Assembly: GCF_000418325.1 (NCBI RefSeq)
Contig: NC_021658.1
Span: 14,426,501-14,490,500, forward strand
DNA from: Sorangium cellulosum So0157-2
Lineage (GTDB): Bacteria > Myxococcota_A > Polyangia > Polyangiales > Polyangiaceae
Direction of reading: 5' to 3'
Length of the DNA: 64,000 bases
The position numbers and the translations under genes were made by a program. Below are positions 44,201-52,815 of this stretch, piece after piece; the stretch's first letter is position 1; every line of letters begins with the position of its first letter. Under the pieces are notes generated by a model. That model made no database searches and was not told the origin of the DNA. It saw only the letters and a program-made list of their open reading frames with translations.

Positions 44201-44849
44201 CGCGTTCGCGACGTACGGCCCGTTCGTCCGCGCGGGCGTGGGCGGCGCGACGTACGGCGGGGTGGCGCGGATCGAGGGCGACACGGTGCCGCTCGATCTG
44301 CGGATCGAGACGGCGAGCTGGTTCGGGGTGGATCGCGTCGAGGTGTACGTGAGCGGCCGGCTGGTCCGGGTGCTCGAGCCCTCGGCGGGCCCGTCGGCGA
44401 TCGTGGACGTCGACGAGCGGCTCGAGCTGCCGGCGCCGGCGTCGGACGGCTGGGTCGTGGTGGTGGCGATGGGCTTGCGCGACGAGAACCTCCTCACGCC
44501 GGTCGCGCTGCCGGTGTCGTTCGGCGAGCTCCAGCTGCCGCGGGTGGCGAGCCTCGCGTTCACGCAGGTCGAGGCGCTCTCGCGGTTCTTCACGGCGTCT
44601 CCGCCGGTCCCCGACTGGTACCCGGTGGCGCCGTATGCGGTCACGAACCCCATCTTCCTGGACCGGGACGGCAACGGCGTTTACGACGCCCCGCGCGGCC
44701 CGCCTCCGTTCTGCGCGAGGCCCTGCGATCCGAGCGTGATCGATCCGTCGCAGTGCCCGAAAGGGCAGGAGTGCCTGCTGGAGGAGCGGGTGTGCGGGAT
44801 CTTCGTGCTGGGCCGCTGCGAGGACAAGCAGGCGTCGCCGCGGTACTAG
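41289..44849 (+). CDS. PHP-domain (CehA/McbA-like) metallohydrolase lipoprotein
   Basis: 1186 residues. Lipobox ALAGC near residue 28. The N-terminal half is beta-rich, with EGF-like Cys loops (CALECEDGL, GCPTCACG) and a carboxypeptidase-regulatory-like domain (GAVLWRSTGEPVPNARVHVF). The second half is a PHP-type metal hydrolase: WMSIDMHLHQRPSFDSGMPL, ATDHDVHTDLEP, IVAHPRDGFIGY, FNAKRFD and QIGSSDSHGASPEPGFPRT supply His/Asp metal ligands. Such proteins hydrolyse phosphate esters or related bonds outside the cell. Co-transcribed with the porin gene (9 bp apart), suggesting the porin takes up the product. C-terminal Cys cluster after residue 1135. Confidence 0.82.
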   Translation: MRTRRSVPVLLAPRSALGLAGLLALAGCDAPNLLRAKPIENRFELVGGPVAMADVGDFLLENDEIRVAILGARHSPGPGVYGGSLVDADLRRPDPRFASASGRDRFAESFPVANLLVPDPGATEVFVAKDGSDGHEAIVRVEGDGGFLFHALGVLKTQEDLLGLLFDGLKPEMRFRTDYILRPGERFVTIRTTLLLPDRAVGCPSVGACALECEDGLAAGEDGCPTCACGEPLSLDNYAGPSDIFRGILGDVRDEDPERKGGIVAGDFVFFGNQNDIFGPGIGFDEEKAVFDALFSGRDTFQRPLGFDFVAAAGGDVSYGYFTKARPGDPPSTVNVPVFTSAATAFLSAGKSCLAAADDDEACDHKRSFTYERYFAVGEGDIASVAEVVYGARGAPTGALEGAVLWRSTGEPVPNARVHVFRDPDPAARFASVDALVEASLARSGDVGLVSSIDADLGLDPVEDGDFRARLEPGGYLLVAESPGGAAVSAPIRVALGAGATVTVAAELPSPARIAYRVVDEGGRLSPAKLTFVALDAAGRPREGDGTRRVYLGHGRLGSGVRQIERSATGEGSVEIEPGRYRVLVTRGPEFGRFEVPDLEVRAGELRRIEAVVPREVDSTGWMSIDMHLHQRPSFDSGMPLEARVTSAVVEGLEVAVATDHDVHTDLEPAVRQLGLEPLLKTAVGAEVSTLELGHFIGFPLRYDELAVPDHGVFDWVCRPGGGVIDGVRGTAADGEDALVIVAHPRDGFIGYIDQLGVDPFTLDRTIPTLEASNPLFQAGSCDFDAMEVFNAKRFDLLRTPTVQEVVDFNRCLSRIDAARDEASLGAACGGIPVELPACLPGERYAVCQQRARSALAWQVTKRILTRTPEEQDAIWGFDRTAAEGEALCLVGEGGAVPEGDADRPCTFHAGQVDDLFRYLDHGFSPTQIGSSDSHGASPEPGFPRTYFRAPTDQPAAIELGGVTGALRAGSAFATYGPFVRAGVGGATYGGVARIEGDTVPLDLRIETASWFGVDRVEVYVSGRLVRVLEPSAGPSAIVDVDERLELPAPASDGWVVVVAMGLRDENLLTPVALPVSFGELQLPRVASLAFTQVEALSRFFTASPPVPDWYPVAPYAVTNPIFLDRDGNGVYDAPRGPPPFCARPCDPSVIDPSQCPKGQECLLEERVCGIFVLGRCEDKQASPRY

Positions 44850-44918
44850 CGTCCGGGCGGGGGCGCGCGGCCGCGCGCACCGCATCGGGCGGGGGGCGAC
44901 GCGGAGCGCGCCGCAGGC

Positions 44919-47900
44919 TCAGTGGACCGGTCCGGTGCCGGACGGCGCGAGCGCGTGGGCCACGGCGCTCTGCAGCGTCGAGCGGGTGACGATGCCGCGA
45001 AGATCGATCCCGCCCTGCACGAGCGCGCGGGCGACCTCCGGCTGCATCCCCGTCAAGATCGCCCGCGCGCCGAGGAGCCGCAGCGCCGAGGCGGTGCGGA
45101 TCAGCGTGTCGGCGACCCCGGCGTCGACGTGCCTCAGGCCGGTGATGTCGATGATGACGACGGACGGGTTGTGGCGCTGGACGCCGGCGAGGGTCGCCTC
45201 CAGCACCTGGGCGGCGCGCGCCGCGTCCATCGTCCCGATGAGCGGCATGACCAGGATGCGATCGGTGATGGGGATGATGGGGGTCGCCATCTCCGAGAGG
45301 CGGAGGCGCTGCACCTCGATGATCTCCTCCTGGAGGGCCGCCCGGGCCCGCTCGGCGCGCTCGCGCTCGCGGAGCTCTTCGAGCAGCCGCTCATTGGCCT
45401 GGTTCAGCTCGTCCGCCTTCTGTGACAGGCGTTCGTTGACCGAGCTGAGCTCCTCGGTGCGCCGCTGCACCTCGCTCTCGAGCCGGTCGCTCATGGCGCG
45501 ATGTCCCTCGGAGATCTCCTGCAGGCGGCTGTAGAGCAGCGCGTTCTCGAGCGCCGCGGCGATCTGCGCGCCGAGCAGGCGGAGCAGCTCGGTTTGCTCC
45601 GGGGTGAAGGCGCCGCTCGCGAGCGCGTTCTCCACGTACAGCACGCCCGTGAGCCGGTTCTGGTGGATGAGCGGAAGGCCCATCACCGATTTCGGCCGGC
45701 GCGCGGCGAGGTAAGGATCCGCCGCGAAGCGAGGGGTCGCGGCGGTGTCGTCGAGGATGACGAGCTCTCGCGTGCGCGCCACGTAATGCACGACGCTGAC
45801 CGGGAGATCCGAGGACTCCTCGAGCGGACGCCGGAGCTCCACCTCGATCGATTCAGGATCGATCGTGATGGCCGCCTCGATGACCAGCCGGTCCTCACGC
45901 GCGAGCACCAGGAAGCCGCGCTGGCCGCCGGCGCTCGAGAGAACGGCGCGCATCACGCGATCGAGCGCCTTCCCGAGCACGAGCTCGCTGGAGATCGCGT
46001 GCGTCGCCTGCAGCACCGCCGCGACGTCGACGAGCTTGTTGAGGAGCGGGTGGTTCACCGAAATGGTGCTCGATCTGGAGATGGCCTGATCGCGCTCCGC
46101 CGCGGGCGCTCTATCCGCGGGGGGCGCGTCGAGCCCGTGCTGCCGGATCAGCGCCGCGGCCTTTCGCTCGGCCCCCCACTGCCGGTAGGCGTGCACCGCC
46201 GCGTTCAGGTAGAGCGCCGCGATGCGCCGCCGGCCCTTGCGGGCGTAGTACAGCCCGGCCAGCTCCGACGCGAGCGCTTCGTACTGGATGAACTCGCTCT
46301 GACGGGCGGCGTCGATGGCGTCGTCGTAGACCTCCATCGCCTCGGCGTCGCGGCCGGAGGCGCGCGCCATCTCGCCGAGCACCAGGAGGTGCTTCGCGCG
46401 GAAGTTGTCAGGGCACTGGGTCGCCCAGAGCTCGAGCTTCTTGAGCGACGCGGAGAGCGCCTCGGCGTGCCGCTCGCGCTCGCGCTCGTCGTGCTCGCCG
46501 AGCGCGATGAGCGTGAGCGCGAGATAGAAGTGGTATGTCGCCTCGATCGGCATCGCCATGACGGCCCCGAGGACCGGGCGCGCCGCCTCCGCGGCAGCGA
46601 GCGCCGCATCGGGCCGGCCGTGGGAATAGAGCAGGATGAGCCGGATGATGTGATAAAAGGCGATACCGCACCCGAAGCTCGCCCGGGTGAGGGCGGCCAG
46701 GTACTCCTCCTCGGGGAAGCCCTCCTCGCTCAGCGAGACGTCGTCCGCGGTGAGCCCCTTTAGATTGCGCAGGAATTGCTGCTCCAGCCGGATGGTCTCG
46801 AGGACGGCGCGGTTGCCTGTCTTTCGCGCGAACGACGCGAAGCGCTCGGCGACGCGGTGGACCTCGTCCAGCGCGTCGCCCTTCTCGTACACCTGCCAGA
46901 CGGTCTCGAAGGCCAGGTAACTCGCGTACACCAGATCGCCGGCCTCGAGGCAGGCGAGGAACGCCCTCTCCAGGATGGGCAGGTCGTCCCGGATGTGATG
47001 GACCCAGAAGTTGATGTGGTCGCCGTGGAGGTGCAGCAACGTCCCACGCAGCGAGACGTCCCCGAGCTTCTCGTTCAGCCGGATCGACATCTCCGAGAAG
47101 CGGAATCCCGAGGGGATATCGCCGAACGCCGCGACCAGCATCAGCCCGTACACGCTGTACGCGAAGCACGACGCCTCGGTGTTGCCGTGCCGCAGCGACA
47201 GATTCAGCATCTTCAGCGCGATGAGCGGGAACACGCCCGGCCGACCGATGTACGCGCAGGGGGCGCAGTCGGCGAGCAGGTTGATGATCGCGCGGATGTG
47301 CTCATCGGCGAGCAGCGGCGCTTGCAGGATGTCCTCGATGCTCCTGCCCGCCATGCTCTCGGGGATCTGCGCGATCTCGGCCGAGACGGCGGCGCCGATC
47401 TCCTCGCTCGCCCCGGGGATCTCGACGCCGAACAGGCGCAGCGCCTCCTGTCCCACCGTGACGCCCTCGTCGTAGCGGCCGGCGACCTGATAGAGCTTCA
47501 TCCGCAGGCTCTGGACCCGCGCCCGATCGAGGTTGGACCGAGCCGTGTCGAGCAGGCGCTGGAACAGCGCCTCTGCCTCGGCGAAGCGGCCGCACAGGTA
47601 CTCGCACTCGGCCGCCTCCAGCGTGAGCGCCCAGCGCAGCGCGCGATCCTCGGAGGCGCCGCCTTCTCCGAGCGCGCTCCGTCCGGCGCTGAAGTACTCC
47701 GCCGCGGCCCCATAGGCGGTCGCGCTCTTGGCCTTCCTCCCGGCGCGCAGGTTCAGGCGCCCGAGCAGCTCGCGCTCGCCGGGATCGGAGACGAGGGGGG
47801 CGCCGTAGTTCAGGTGGTTCACGACGTCGAAGAGCTGCTCTTCCGGCGGCTCGCCGTGCTGACTGGCCAGCATCAGGCGGCCGACGCGCAGGTGGGCAGC

Positions 47901-50036
47901 GCGCTTGTGCTTGTCCGCGATGAAGGCGTACGCCGCCTGCTGGACGCGATCGTGCAAGAACCGGTAGGAGACGGCCAGCGACGCCTCGCTCGCGGGATCG
48001 CCCTGGGATGGCTCTCCCGGCTGGACGAGCCGGTAGTCTGTGTCGATGGGGAGCAGGACCCCTTCCTGCATGGCCTCCCACAGGTCCTGCGCCACCTGCG
48101 CGGCGGTCTGCTCGGAGATCGTCGCGAGCGTGCGCAGGTCGAACCTGTGCCCGATGCACGCCGCGAGCTTCAGGGCGCGCTGGGTGGGCGGCGAGAGCCT
48201 CTGCAGCTTGGCGATCATGAAATCGACGACGTTGTCCGTCACGGCCTGCGACTCGATGGCCGCGAGGCTCCAGGTCCATCTGCCGGTCTCCGGCTCGCAG
48301 CGGAGGAGCCCGTCGTCGCTCAACATCCGCAGAAACTGCCCGATGAAGAACGGGTTGCCCTGCGTCTTCCCGTGAATGAGCTTGGCGAGCTGCGCGACGT
48401 CCTGCGCCGCGCAGCCCAGGGTGTCCGAGACGAGCGCCGTCACGTCCTCCGGCGAGAGCGGCGCGAGGGGGATGTCCGTCACCGCCGCGTCCGCAGCGCG
48501 GACGGCGTCGAGGGTGATGATGAGCGGGTGCGCCGGGCTCACCTCGTTGTCGCGGTACGCCCCGACGACCAGGAGGTGGCTCGTGTCGGGGTCGGTGAGC
48601 AGGAGCCGCAGCAGCCGGAGCGACGCCGGATCCGCCCATTGCAGGTCGTCGAGGAACAGGACCAGCGGGTGTGACGGGGCGGCGAGCACGCCGAGGAGGC
48701 TCCGGAAAACCATGTCGAAGCGGTTCTGCGACTCGGAGGGGCCGAGCGCCGCGACCGGGGGCGCCTCGCCGATGATGAGCGCGAGCTCGGGGATGAGCTC
48801 GACCAGGACCCCGGCGCTCGCGCCGAGCGCCGCGCCGAGCTCTGCTCTCCAGCGGGACAGCGCCTCCGTCCGCTCGGAGAGGATCTGCTGCACGAGGCCC
48901 CTGAACGCCTGGACGATCGAGGCGCAGGGCACGCCGCGGTTCAGCTGGTCGAATTTCCCGTGCGCGAAGTGCCCCCCGACCCTGGCGATCGCTTTGTAGG
49001 TCTCGTGGACCAGCGCGCTCTTGCCGACGCCGGAATATCCGGCGACGAGCACGAGCTCCGCCGCGCCGCCTCGGACCCGCTCGAAGGCAGCGAGGAGCCG
49101 GTGCCGCTCCACGTCCCGGCCGTAGATCTTCTGCGGGACGCGCAGCTCGTAGCTGCGATCGCTCCGCCCGATCGAGAAGGGATGCACCCGGCCCGTCTGC
49201 TCGAGGGAGCGCAGGCACTCCGCGAGGTCGGCCTTGACGCCGTACGCGCTCTGGTACCGGTCCTCGGGGGCCTTGGCGAGGAGCTTCATGACGATCTCGG
49301 ACACCGGCCGAGGCACGTCCCCGCGGCGCTCGTGCGGCGGCACGGGCGGTCGCGCGATGTGGCTGTAGATTAGGTCCATGGGATCGGCGTCCGAGAACGG
49401 CAGTGCGCCGGTCAGCATCTCGTACAGGGTGACACCGAACGAGTAGAGATCCGCGCGGTAGTCGATGCCCCTGTTCATGCGTCCGGTCTGCTCGGGCGAT
49501 ATGTACGCGAGCGTCCCTTGCAGGGTGGAGGCCGAGGTCGGCTGCTGGAATTCCTGCTGGAGCCGCGACGCGGCGCCGAAATCGATGAGCGTGGCTCGGC
49601 GTAGGTCCGAGTCGATGATGATGTTCCTGGGATTGATGTCCTTGTGCGTGACGTGACAGCGGTGCACCGCGCCGATGGCGTCGGCGATGGCGACCGAGAG
49701 CGCCAGCGCCGTGCGCAGATCCAGCCGGCGATCGTGGAGGATCGCCCTCAGGGTCGTGCCCTCGACCGCCTCCGTGACGAGGGCGAGGCCGCCGCGGGTC
49801 CGCTCGAGCGCGCACACCCGCACCACGGCATCGAGGTCCAGATCGCGGAGCAGACCGAACTCGTGCCGCAACAGGGCGAGATCGCGGACGCTCGGGTGCT
49901 CACCCTTCAACGTCTTGATGACCACCGGCCGCTGATCCGCGGCGCGGCGGCCGCGGTACACATGGGTCTTGCTGCCTTCGTGGATCAGCTGCTCGACAAC
50001 ATATCCTGGCAAATCGATCGACGCTGTGGTGCCCAT
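44919..50036 (-). CDS. Ser/Thr kinase - AAA ATPase - TPR - GAF - STAS signalling protein
   Basis: About 1705 residues, cytoplasmic. Kinase (residues 12-270): ATP-binding Lys in VVIKTLKG, catalytic VTHKDINPRN, DFG at IDFGAAS, GTLAYISPEQTG. ATPase (from about 320): Walker A AGYSGVGKSAL and Walker B VLFLDDLQWADP. A long alpha-solenoid/TPR-like region follows, a GAF domain (about 1375-1550), a coiled coil, and a STAS domain (about 1596-1705) with VVIIDITGLRHVDAGVADTL. The family usually ends in a histidine kinase; here a STAS domain of the RsbR type replaces it. The catalytic loop has Ile in place of Lys, as in this kinase subfamily. Start could also be a GTG at 50072. No partner gene is adjacent. 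Confidence 0.9.
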   Translation of the reverse strand: MGTTASIDLPGYVVEQLIHEGSKTHVYRGRRAADQRPVVIKTLKGEHPSVRDLALLRHEFGLLRDLDLDAVVRVCALERTRGGLALVTEAVEGTTLRAILHDRRLDLRTALALSVAIADAIGAVHRCHVTHKDINPRNIIIDSDLRRATLIDFGAASRLQQEFQQPTSASTLQGTLAYISPEQTGRMNRGIDYRADLYSFGVTLYEMLTGALPFSDADPMDLIYSHIARPPVPPHERRGDVPRPVSEIVMKLLAKAPEDRYQSAYGVKADLAECLRSLEQTGRVHPFSIGRSDRSYELRVPQKIYGRDVERHRLLAAFERVRGGAAELVLVAGYSGVGKSALVHETYKAIARVGGHFAHGKFDQLNRGVPCASIVQAFRGLVQQILSERTEALSRWRAELGAALGASAGVLVELIPELALIIGEAPPVAALGPSESQNRFDMVFRSLLGVLAAPSHPLVLFLDDLQWADPASLRLLRLLLTDPDTSHLLVVGAYRDNEVSPAHPLIITLDAVRAADAAVTDIPLAPLSPEDVTALVSDTLGCAAQDVAQLAKLIHGKTQGNPFFIGQFLRMLSDDGLLRCEPETGRWTWSLAAIESQAVTDNVVDFMIAKLQRLSPPTQRALKLAACIGHRFDLRTLATISEQTAAQVAQDLWEAMQEGVLLPIDTDYRLVQPGEPSQGDPASEASLAVSYRFLHDRVQQAAYAFIADKHKRAAHLRVGRLMLASQHGEPPEEQLFDVVNHLNYGAPLVSDPGERELLGRLNLRAGRKAKSATAYGAAAEYFSAGRSALGEGGASEDRALRWALTLEAAECEYLCGRFAEAEALFQRLLDTARSNLDRARVQSLRMKLYQVAGRYDEGVTVGQEALRLFGVEIPGASEEIGAAVSAEIAQIPESMAGRSIEDILQAPLLADEHIRAIINLLADCAPCAYIGRPGVFPLIALKMLNLSLRHGNTEASCFAYSVYGLMLVAAFGDIPSGFRFSEMSIRLNEKLGDVSLRGTLLHLHGDHINFWVHHIRDDLPILERAFLACLEAGDLVYASYLAFETVWQVYEKGDALDEVHRVAERFASFARKTGNRAVLETIRLEQQFLRNLKGLTADDVSLSEEGFPEEEYLAALTRASFGCGIAFYHIIRLILLYSHGRPDAALAAAEAARPVLGAVMAMPIEATYHFYLALTLIALGEHDERERERHAEALSASLKKLELWATQCPDNFRAKHLLVLGEMARASGRDAEAMEVYDDAIDAARQSEFIQYEALASELAGLYYARKGRRRIAALYLNAAVHAYRQWGAERKAAALIRQHGLDAPPADRAPAAERDQAISRSSTISVNHPLLNKLVDVAAVLQATHAISSELVLGKALDRVMRAVLSSAGGQRGFLVLAREDRLVIEAAITIDPESIEVELRRPLEESSDLPVSVVHYVARTRELVILDDTAATPRFAADPYLAARRPKSVMGLPLIHQNRLTGVLYVENALASGAFTPEQTELLRLLGAQIAAALENALLYSRLQEISEGHRAMSDRLESEVQRRTEELSSVNERLSQKADELNQANERLLEELRERERAERARAALQEEIIEVQRLRLSEMATPIIPITDRILVMPLIGTMDAARAAQVLEATLAGVQRHNPSVVIIDITGLRHVDAGVADTLIRTASALRLLGARAILTGMQPEVARALVQGGIDLRGIVTRSTLQSAVAHALAPSGTGPVH

Positions 50037-50250
50037 ACGTGCATGTGCTCGGTCTCGTGATGGTCCTGACACTCTGTTTTGTCTGGTCGATCACGAGCCG
50101 AGAGCATGAATATAGAACAGTCTTCGTCGGGATCGCGCGAAGAACGCACGTGATGAAGGCTCGATGTGCGCCGGGTCACGCTCTCGCGTCCAGCGCATTT
50201 TGTGCGCCGGGCAGGTCGAGCTCCGGCGCTCGGCTCACCTGGACGACGAC

Positions 50251-50400
50251 CATGTCGGGGCGCGTGCTCATCTCCCCGAGCTGGCGTTCGGTGAGCCACG
50301 CCTCGAGGTCGAGCGACCCGCGCACGCCGGTCCTCGGATCCAGCACACGGACGTCGAGCTCGCTCACGTCCTTGTCGCGCAGCTTCCTCCGCCACGAGAA
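50251..50400 (-). pseudogene. Duplicated fragment of the HTTM gene
   Basis: 150 bp that match 54985-55134 (C-terminal part of the HTTM gene) without gaps, with seven mismatches by eye (about 95%). It encodes SWRRKLRDKDVSELDVRVLD then PRTGVRGSLDLEAWLTERQL. The match ends 19 bp before the second copy of the hairpin repeat. No start or full gene is present; the 214-bp stretch before it (50037-50250) has no recognised gene. Confidence 0.88.
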
Positions 50401-50418
50401 GGGTGGCGCGGCTCGGGG

Positions 50419-50534
50419 GCGCCAAGGCGCAAGAAAGAGAGGAGAGGATTGAGCGCTCCTCACTTTCGCTCTGTCTCTTCTTGCGCCTTTGCACCTTTGC
50501 GCCTTTGCGTTAAATCTCTCCTCTCTCCCTCTCG
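50419..50534. repeat. Hairpin-forming GCGCCTTTGC iteration repeat, copy 2
   Basis: GCGCCAAGGCGCAAG (50419-50433) faces CTTGCGCCTTTGCACCTTTG... (from about 50479). A central GAGCG ... CGCTC stem lies between and CTCTCC-rich ends flank it. Same units and layout as 754-925. It sits at the 3' end of the NAT gene. Confidence 0.75.
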
Positions 50535-50536
50535 CT

Positions 50537-51358
50537 TCACCCGGGCGACGCGAGTCGGCGCAAGGCCCCTTGAATCCCGTCCAGGCCTGAAAGGTCGAGC
50601 CCGAACTCCCCCTCGAGCACCTCGCGCAGCGCGCCCGCGCTCGCGAGCGTGCGCTGCTCGACGCCTCCGTCGCGGCGCCGGTACGTGAGCTCGCGATCGA
50701 ACAGCGTGACGCGCCCTTGGGCGGTCGGGCGCGCCACGACCAGGCTCCGCACGAAGAGCGACTCGGGGTGCGTCGAGACCCACCAGTTGAACAGGTCGTA
50801 GTCGGCGGGGAGCTGCTCGGTCAGATCGAACCAGTAGAGCGCGCGCCAGGCCTCCCCCGACTTCACCTCGAGCGCCTGACCGCCGTCCTCTCCGCGCAAC
50901 CGGAAGGTCTCGAGCGGCGTCTCCTGCTCGACGTCGTGCACCAGCCTGAGCGGCGCGACCGGCGCGAGCACCCCGAACCCGACGTCGGCGAGGTACGTCC
51001 CCTCCGCCAGATCGACGCGTAGCAGCATGTGGCTGCGCGGCCTGGTCTCGCCCTCGGGCACGTTCCACCGCACGCGCGCCGCGAGCCCGCGCACCTCGAA
51101 CCCGAGCGCGCGCAGCGCGTGCGCGAGCAGCCCGTTCTGCTCGTAGCAGTACCCGCCGCGGCGGCCGCGCACGAGCTTGCGCTCGAGCGCCGCGGGGGAG
51201 AGGTCGACGCGCCGCCCCGACCACGGGTCGAGGTTCTCGAACGGGATCGCGCGCGGATGCAGGGCGTGGATTGCGCGCAGCGTATCGAGCGTCGGCGCGC
51301 GGGGGCCGTCGTAGCCGATGCGCGCGAGGTAGGCGTCGAGCAGGGAAGGATCGTTCAT
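50537..51358 (-). CDS. nat: Arylamine N-acetyltransferase
   Basis: 273 residues. Transfers acetyl from acetyl-CoA to arylamines/hydrazines or an acyl group in related reactions. Catalytic triad is intact: Cys71 in RRGGYCYEQN, His110 in PRSHMLL and Asp125 in YLADVGFG. IPFENLDPWSGR and the C-terminal half match the NAT fold. Divergent from a LysR gene with 86 bp between, so probably regulated by it. Often part of detoxification. Confidence 0.92.
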   Translation of the reverse strand: MNDPSLLDAYLARIGYDGPRAPTLDTLRAIHALHPRAIPFENLDPWSGRRVDLSPAALERKLVRGRRGGYCYEQNGLLAHALRALGFEVRGLAARVRWNVPEGETRPRSHMLLRVDLAEGTYLADVGFGVLAPVAPLRLVHDVEQETPLETFRLRGEDGGQALEVKSGEAWRALYWFDLTEQLPADYDLFNWWVSTHPESLFVRSLVVARPTAQGRVTLFDRELTYRRRDGGVEQRTLASAGALREVLEGEFGLDLSGLDGIQGALRRLASPG

Positions 51359-51375
51359 GCGACCATCCTGCTACG

Positions 51376-51434
51376 TGGACGATCTGGCCGGTAGAGGCCT
51401 CCATTTGAACGTATCGTCCACCAGGTGGTACGAT
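51376..51434. promoter_or_regulatory. Candidate LysR binding region between nat and lysR-type gene
   Basis: TGGACGAT (51376-51383) and ATCGTCCA (51413-51420) form an 8-bp inverted repeat. ATCGT (51413-51417) and ACGAT (51430-51434) flank the perfect CCACC-A-GGTGG palindrome (51418-51428). Such ATCGT-N12-ACGAT symmetry with repeats in the divergent gap fits a LysR-type regulatory box. Confidence 0.5.
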
Positions 51435-51444
51435 CGTCCGGCCG

Positions 51445-52434
51445 ATGGACGAATGGGACGACCTCGCGCTGTTCGCGCGCATCGCGGAGCACGGCGGGCT
51501 TTCGGCGGCGGGGCGCGCGCTCGGCGTGCCCAAGTCCAGCCTGAGCCGGCGCCTCCAGCTCCTCGAGGAGCGGCTGGGGGTGCGGCTCGTCCAGCGCACC
51601 TCGCGCAAGTTCATCATCACCGACGTGGGCGAAGAGGTGCTCGAGCACGCGCGCGCGATGCGCGTCGCGGCGGACGCCGTCGAGAGCGTGGCGCGCCGCC
51701 GCGTCGCGGAGCCCAGCGGGATGATCCGGCTCACCTGCTCGATCGGCATGAGCAAGCACCTCGTCGCGCCGCTCTTGCCGCGCTTCATGGTGCGTCATCC
51801 GAAGGTGGACGTGTTCCTCCACGCGACGAATCGCCTCGTGGATCTGGTCGAGGAGCGCTTCGATCTCGCGCTCCGCGGCTATGGCGGCCCGCTGCCCGAC
51901 ACCGGGCTCGTGCAGCGGCTGCTCTCGCCGACGCCGTGGGTGCTCATGGCCGCGCCGCGCTACCTCGACGCGCGCGGCGCGCCCGCGACGCCGGGCGAGC
52001 TCCGCGCGCATCCCGGGCTGCTGCTCGGCGGGCCGAGCTCACGCGCGGTCTGGCGGTTGCGCTCCCGCGAGGCGACCGAGGAGATCCCGTTCGTGCCGCG
52101 CCTGCGCACCGACGACTCCGTGACGCTCCTGGGCGCGGCCGTGGCGGGCCTCGGCATCGCCGCGCTGCCCGAGTACTCGTGCCGTGACGAGCGCGCGCGC
52201 GGGGAGCTGCGGCGCGTGCTGCCCGAGTGGCAGGTCGGCGATCACCGCGTGACGATGCTGCTGCCCTCGCGCCGCGGCGAGCTCCCGGCGGTGCGCGCGC
52301 TCGCGGACTTCCTTGCGGTCGAGGTCCCGCGGATCGTGGGGCGCGGGACACCTCGCGCCGGATCGAGCGCCAATCCCTCCCGCAAACGAGCCCGGGGCCG
52401 AGCTCCTTCCGACGAGAGAGGAGAGAGGAGGTGA
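51445..52434 (+). CDS. LysR-family transcriptional regulator
   Basis: 329 residues. N-terminal winged HTH: DDLALFARIAEHGGLSAAGR, then ALGVPKSSLSRRLQLLEERL and LVQRTSRKFIITDVGEEVLE. The effector domain has IRLTCSIGMSKHLVAPLLPR and DLALRGYGGPLPDTGLV. The start matches the usual LysR N-terminus. The last about 20 residues (Arg-rich) exceed the fold and may be read-through into repeat-like DNA. Divergent from nat, its likely target. Confidence 0.9.
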   Translation: MDEWDDLALFARIAEHGGLSAAGRALGVPKSSLSRRLQLLEERLGVRLVQRTSRKFIITDVGEEVLEHARAMRVAADAVESVARRRVAEPSGMIRLTCSIGMSKHLVAPLLPRFMVRHPKVDVFLHATNRLVDLVEERFDLALRGYGGPLPDTGLVQRLLSPTPWVLMAAPRYLDARGAPATPGELRAHPGLLLGGPSSRAVWRLRSREATEEIPFVPRLRTDDSVTLLGAAVAGLGIAALPEYSCRDERARGELRRVLPEWQVGDHRVTMLLPSRRGELPAVRALADFLAVEVPRIVGRGTPRAGSSANPSRKRARGRAPSDERGERR

Positions 52435-52815
52435 GCGCGCGCCGGTGTCCCTGTGCCGAGGGCGCGTCAGACATGCTTCCTCATGACGCCTGTCGAGCTG
52501 CTCGCGCGGCTCTCGACACATGTTCCTCGGCCGAGGGGGACCTTCGGTGCATGGATGATTTGTTGTGATTGCGTCGCTTTCCAGGAGGGGTTGGCTCTCC
52601 AGACAGTGGCGGACTCGATCCGTTCGCCTGCCCCCGGAGCGCTGAAGCCTCTCCGTTCGCAGCGGAGTTGACGCCGGCGGTCACGGCCGCATGGACCCTG
52701 TGCGGCTGCTCGACCGGGCCGGATCTGGACCCGCATGCGAGCCGGTCATCGAGCCGTCGTGAGGTCTGCCTTGCGCAGCCTCTCATCGCCATTTCCAAGA
52801 TAGGAGGGTTTGATC
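52435..52815. other. Intergenic region without recognised gene
   Basis: 381 bp between the LysR gene and the small exported protein. No frame has convincing coding character. It should hold the promoter of the downstream gene; only its AGGAGG ribosome site near 52802-52807 is evident. Confidence 0.4.

Noticed and set aside
39204..44885. 1893-codon open frame on the minus strand over the porin and PHP-type genes
   Set aside because: Product is Arg/Ala/Asp-rich with no family motif. It mirrors real coding genes with signal peptides and domains on the plus strand, a normal result of very high GC.
40475..44989. 1504-codon plus-strand frame in the same region
   Set aside because: Arg-rich low-information product in another frame of the PHP-type gene.
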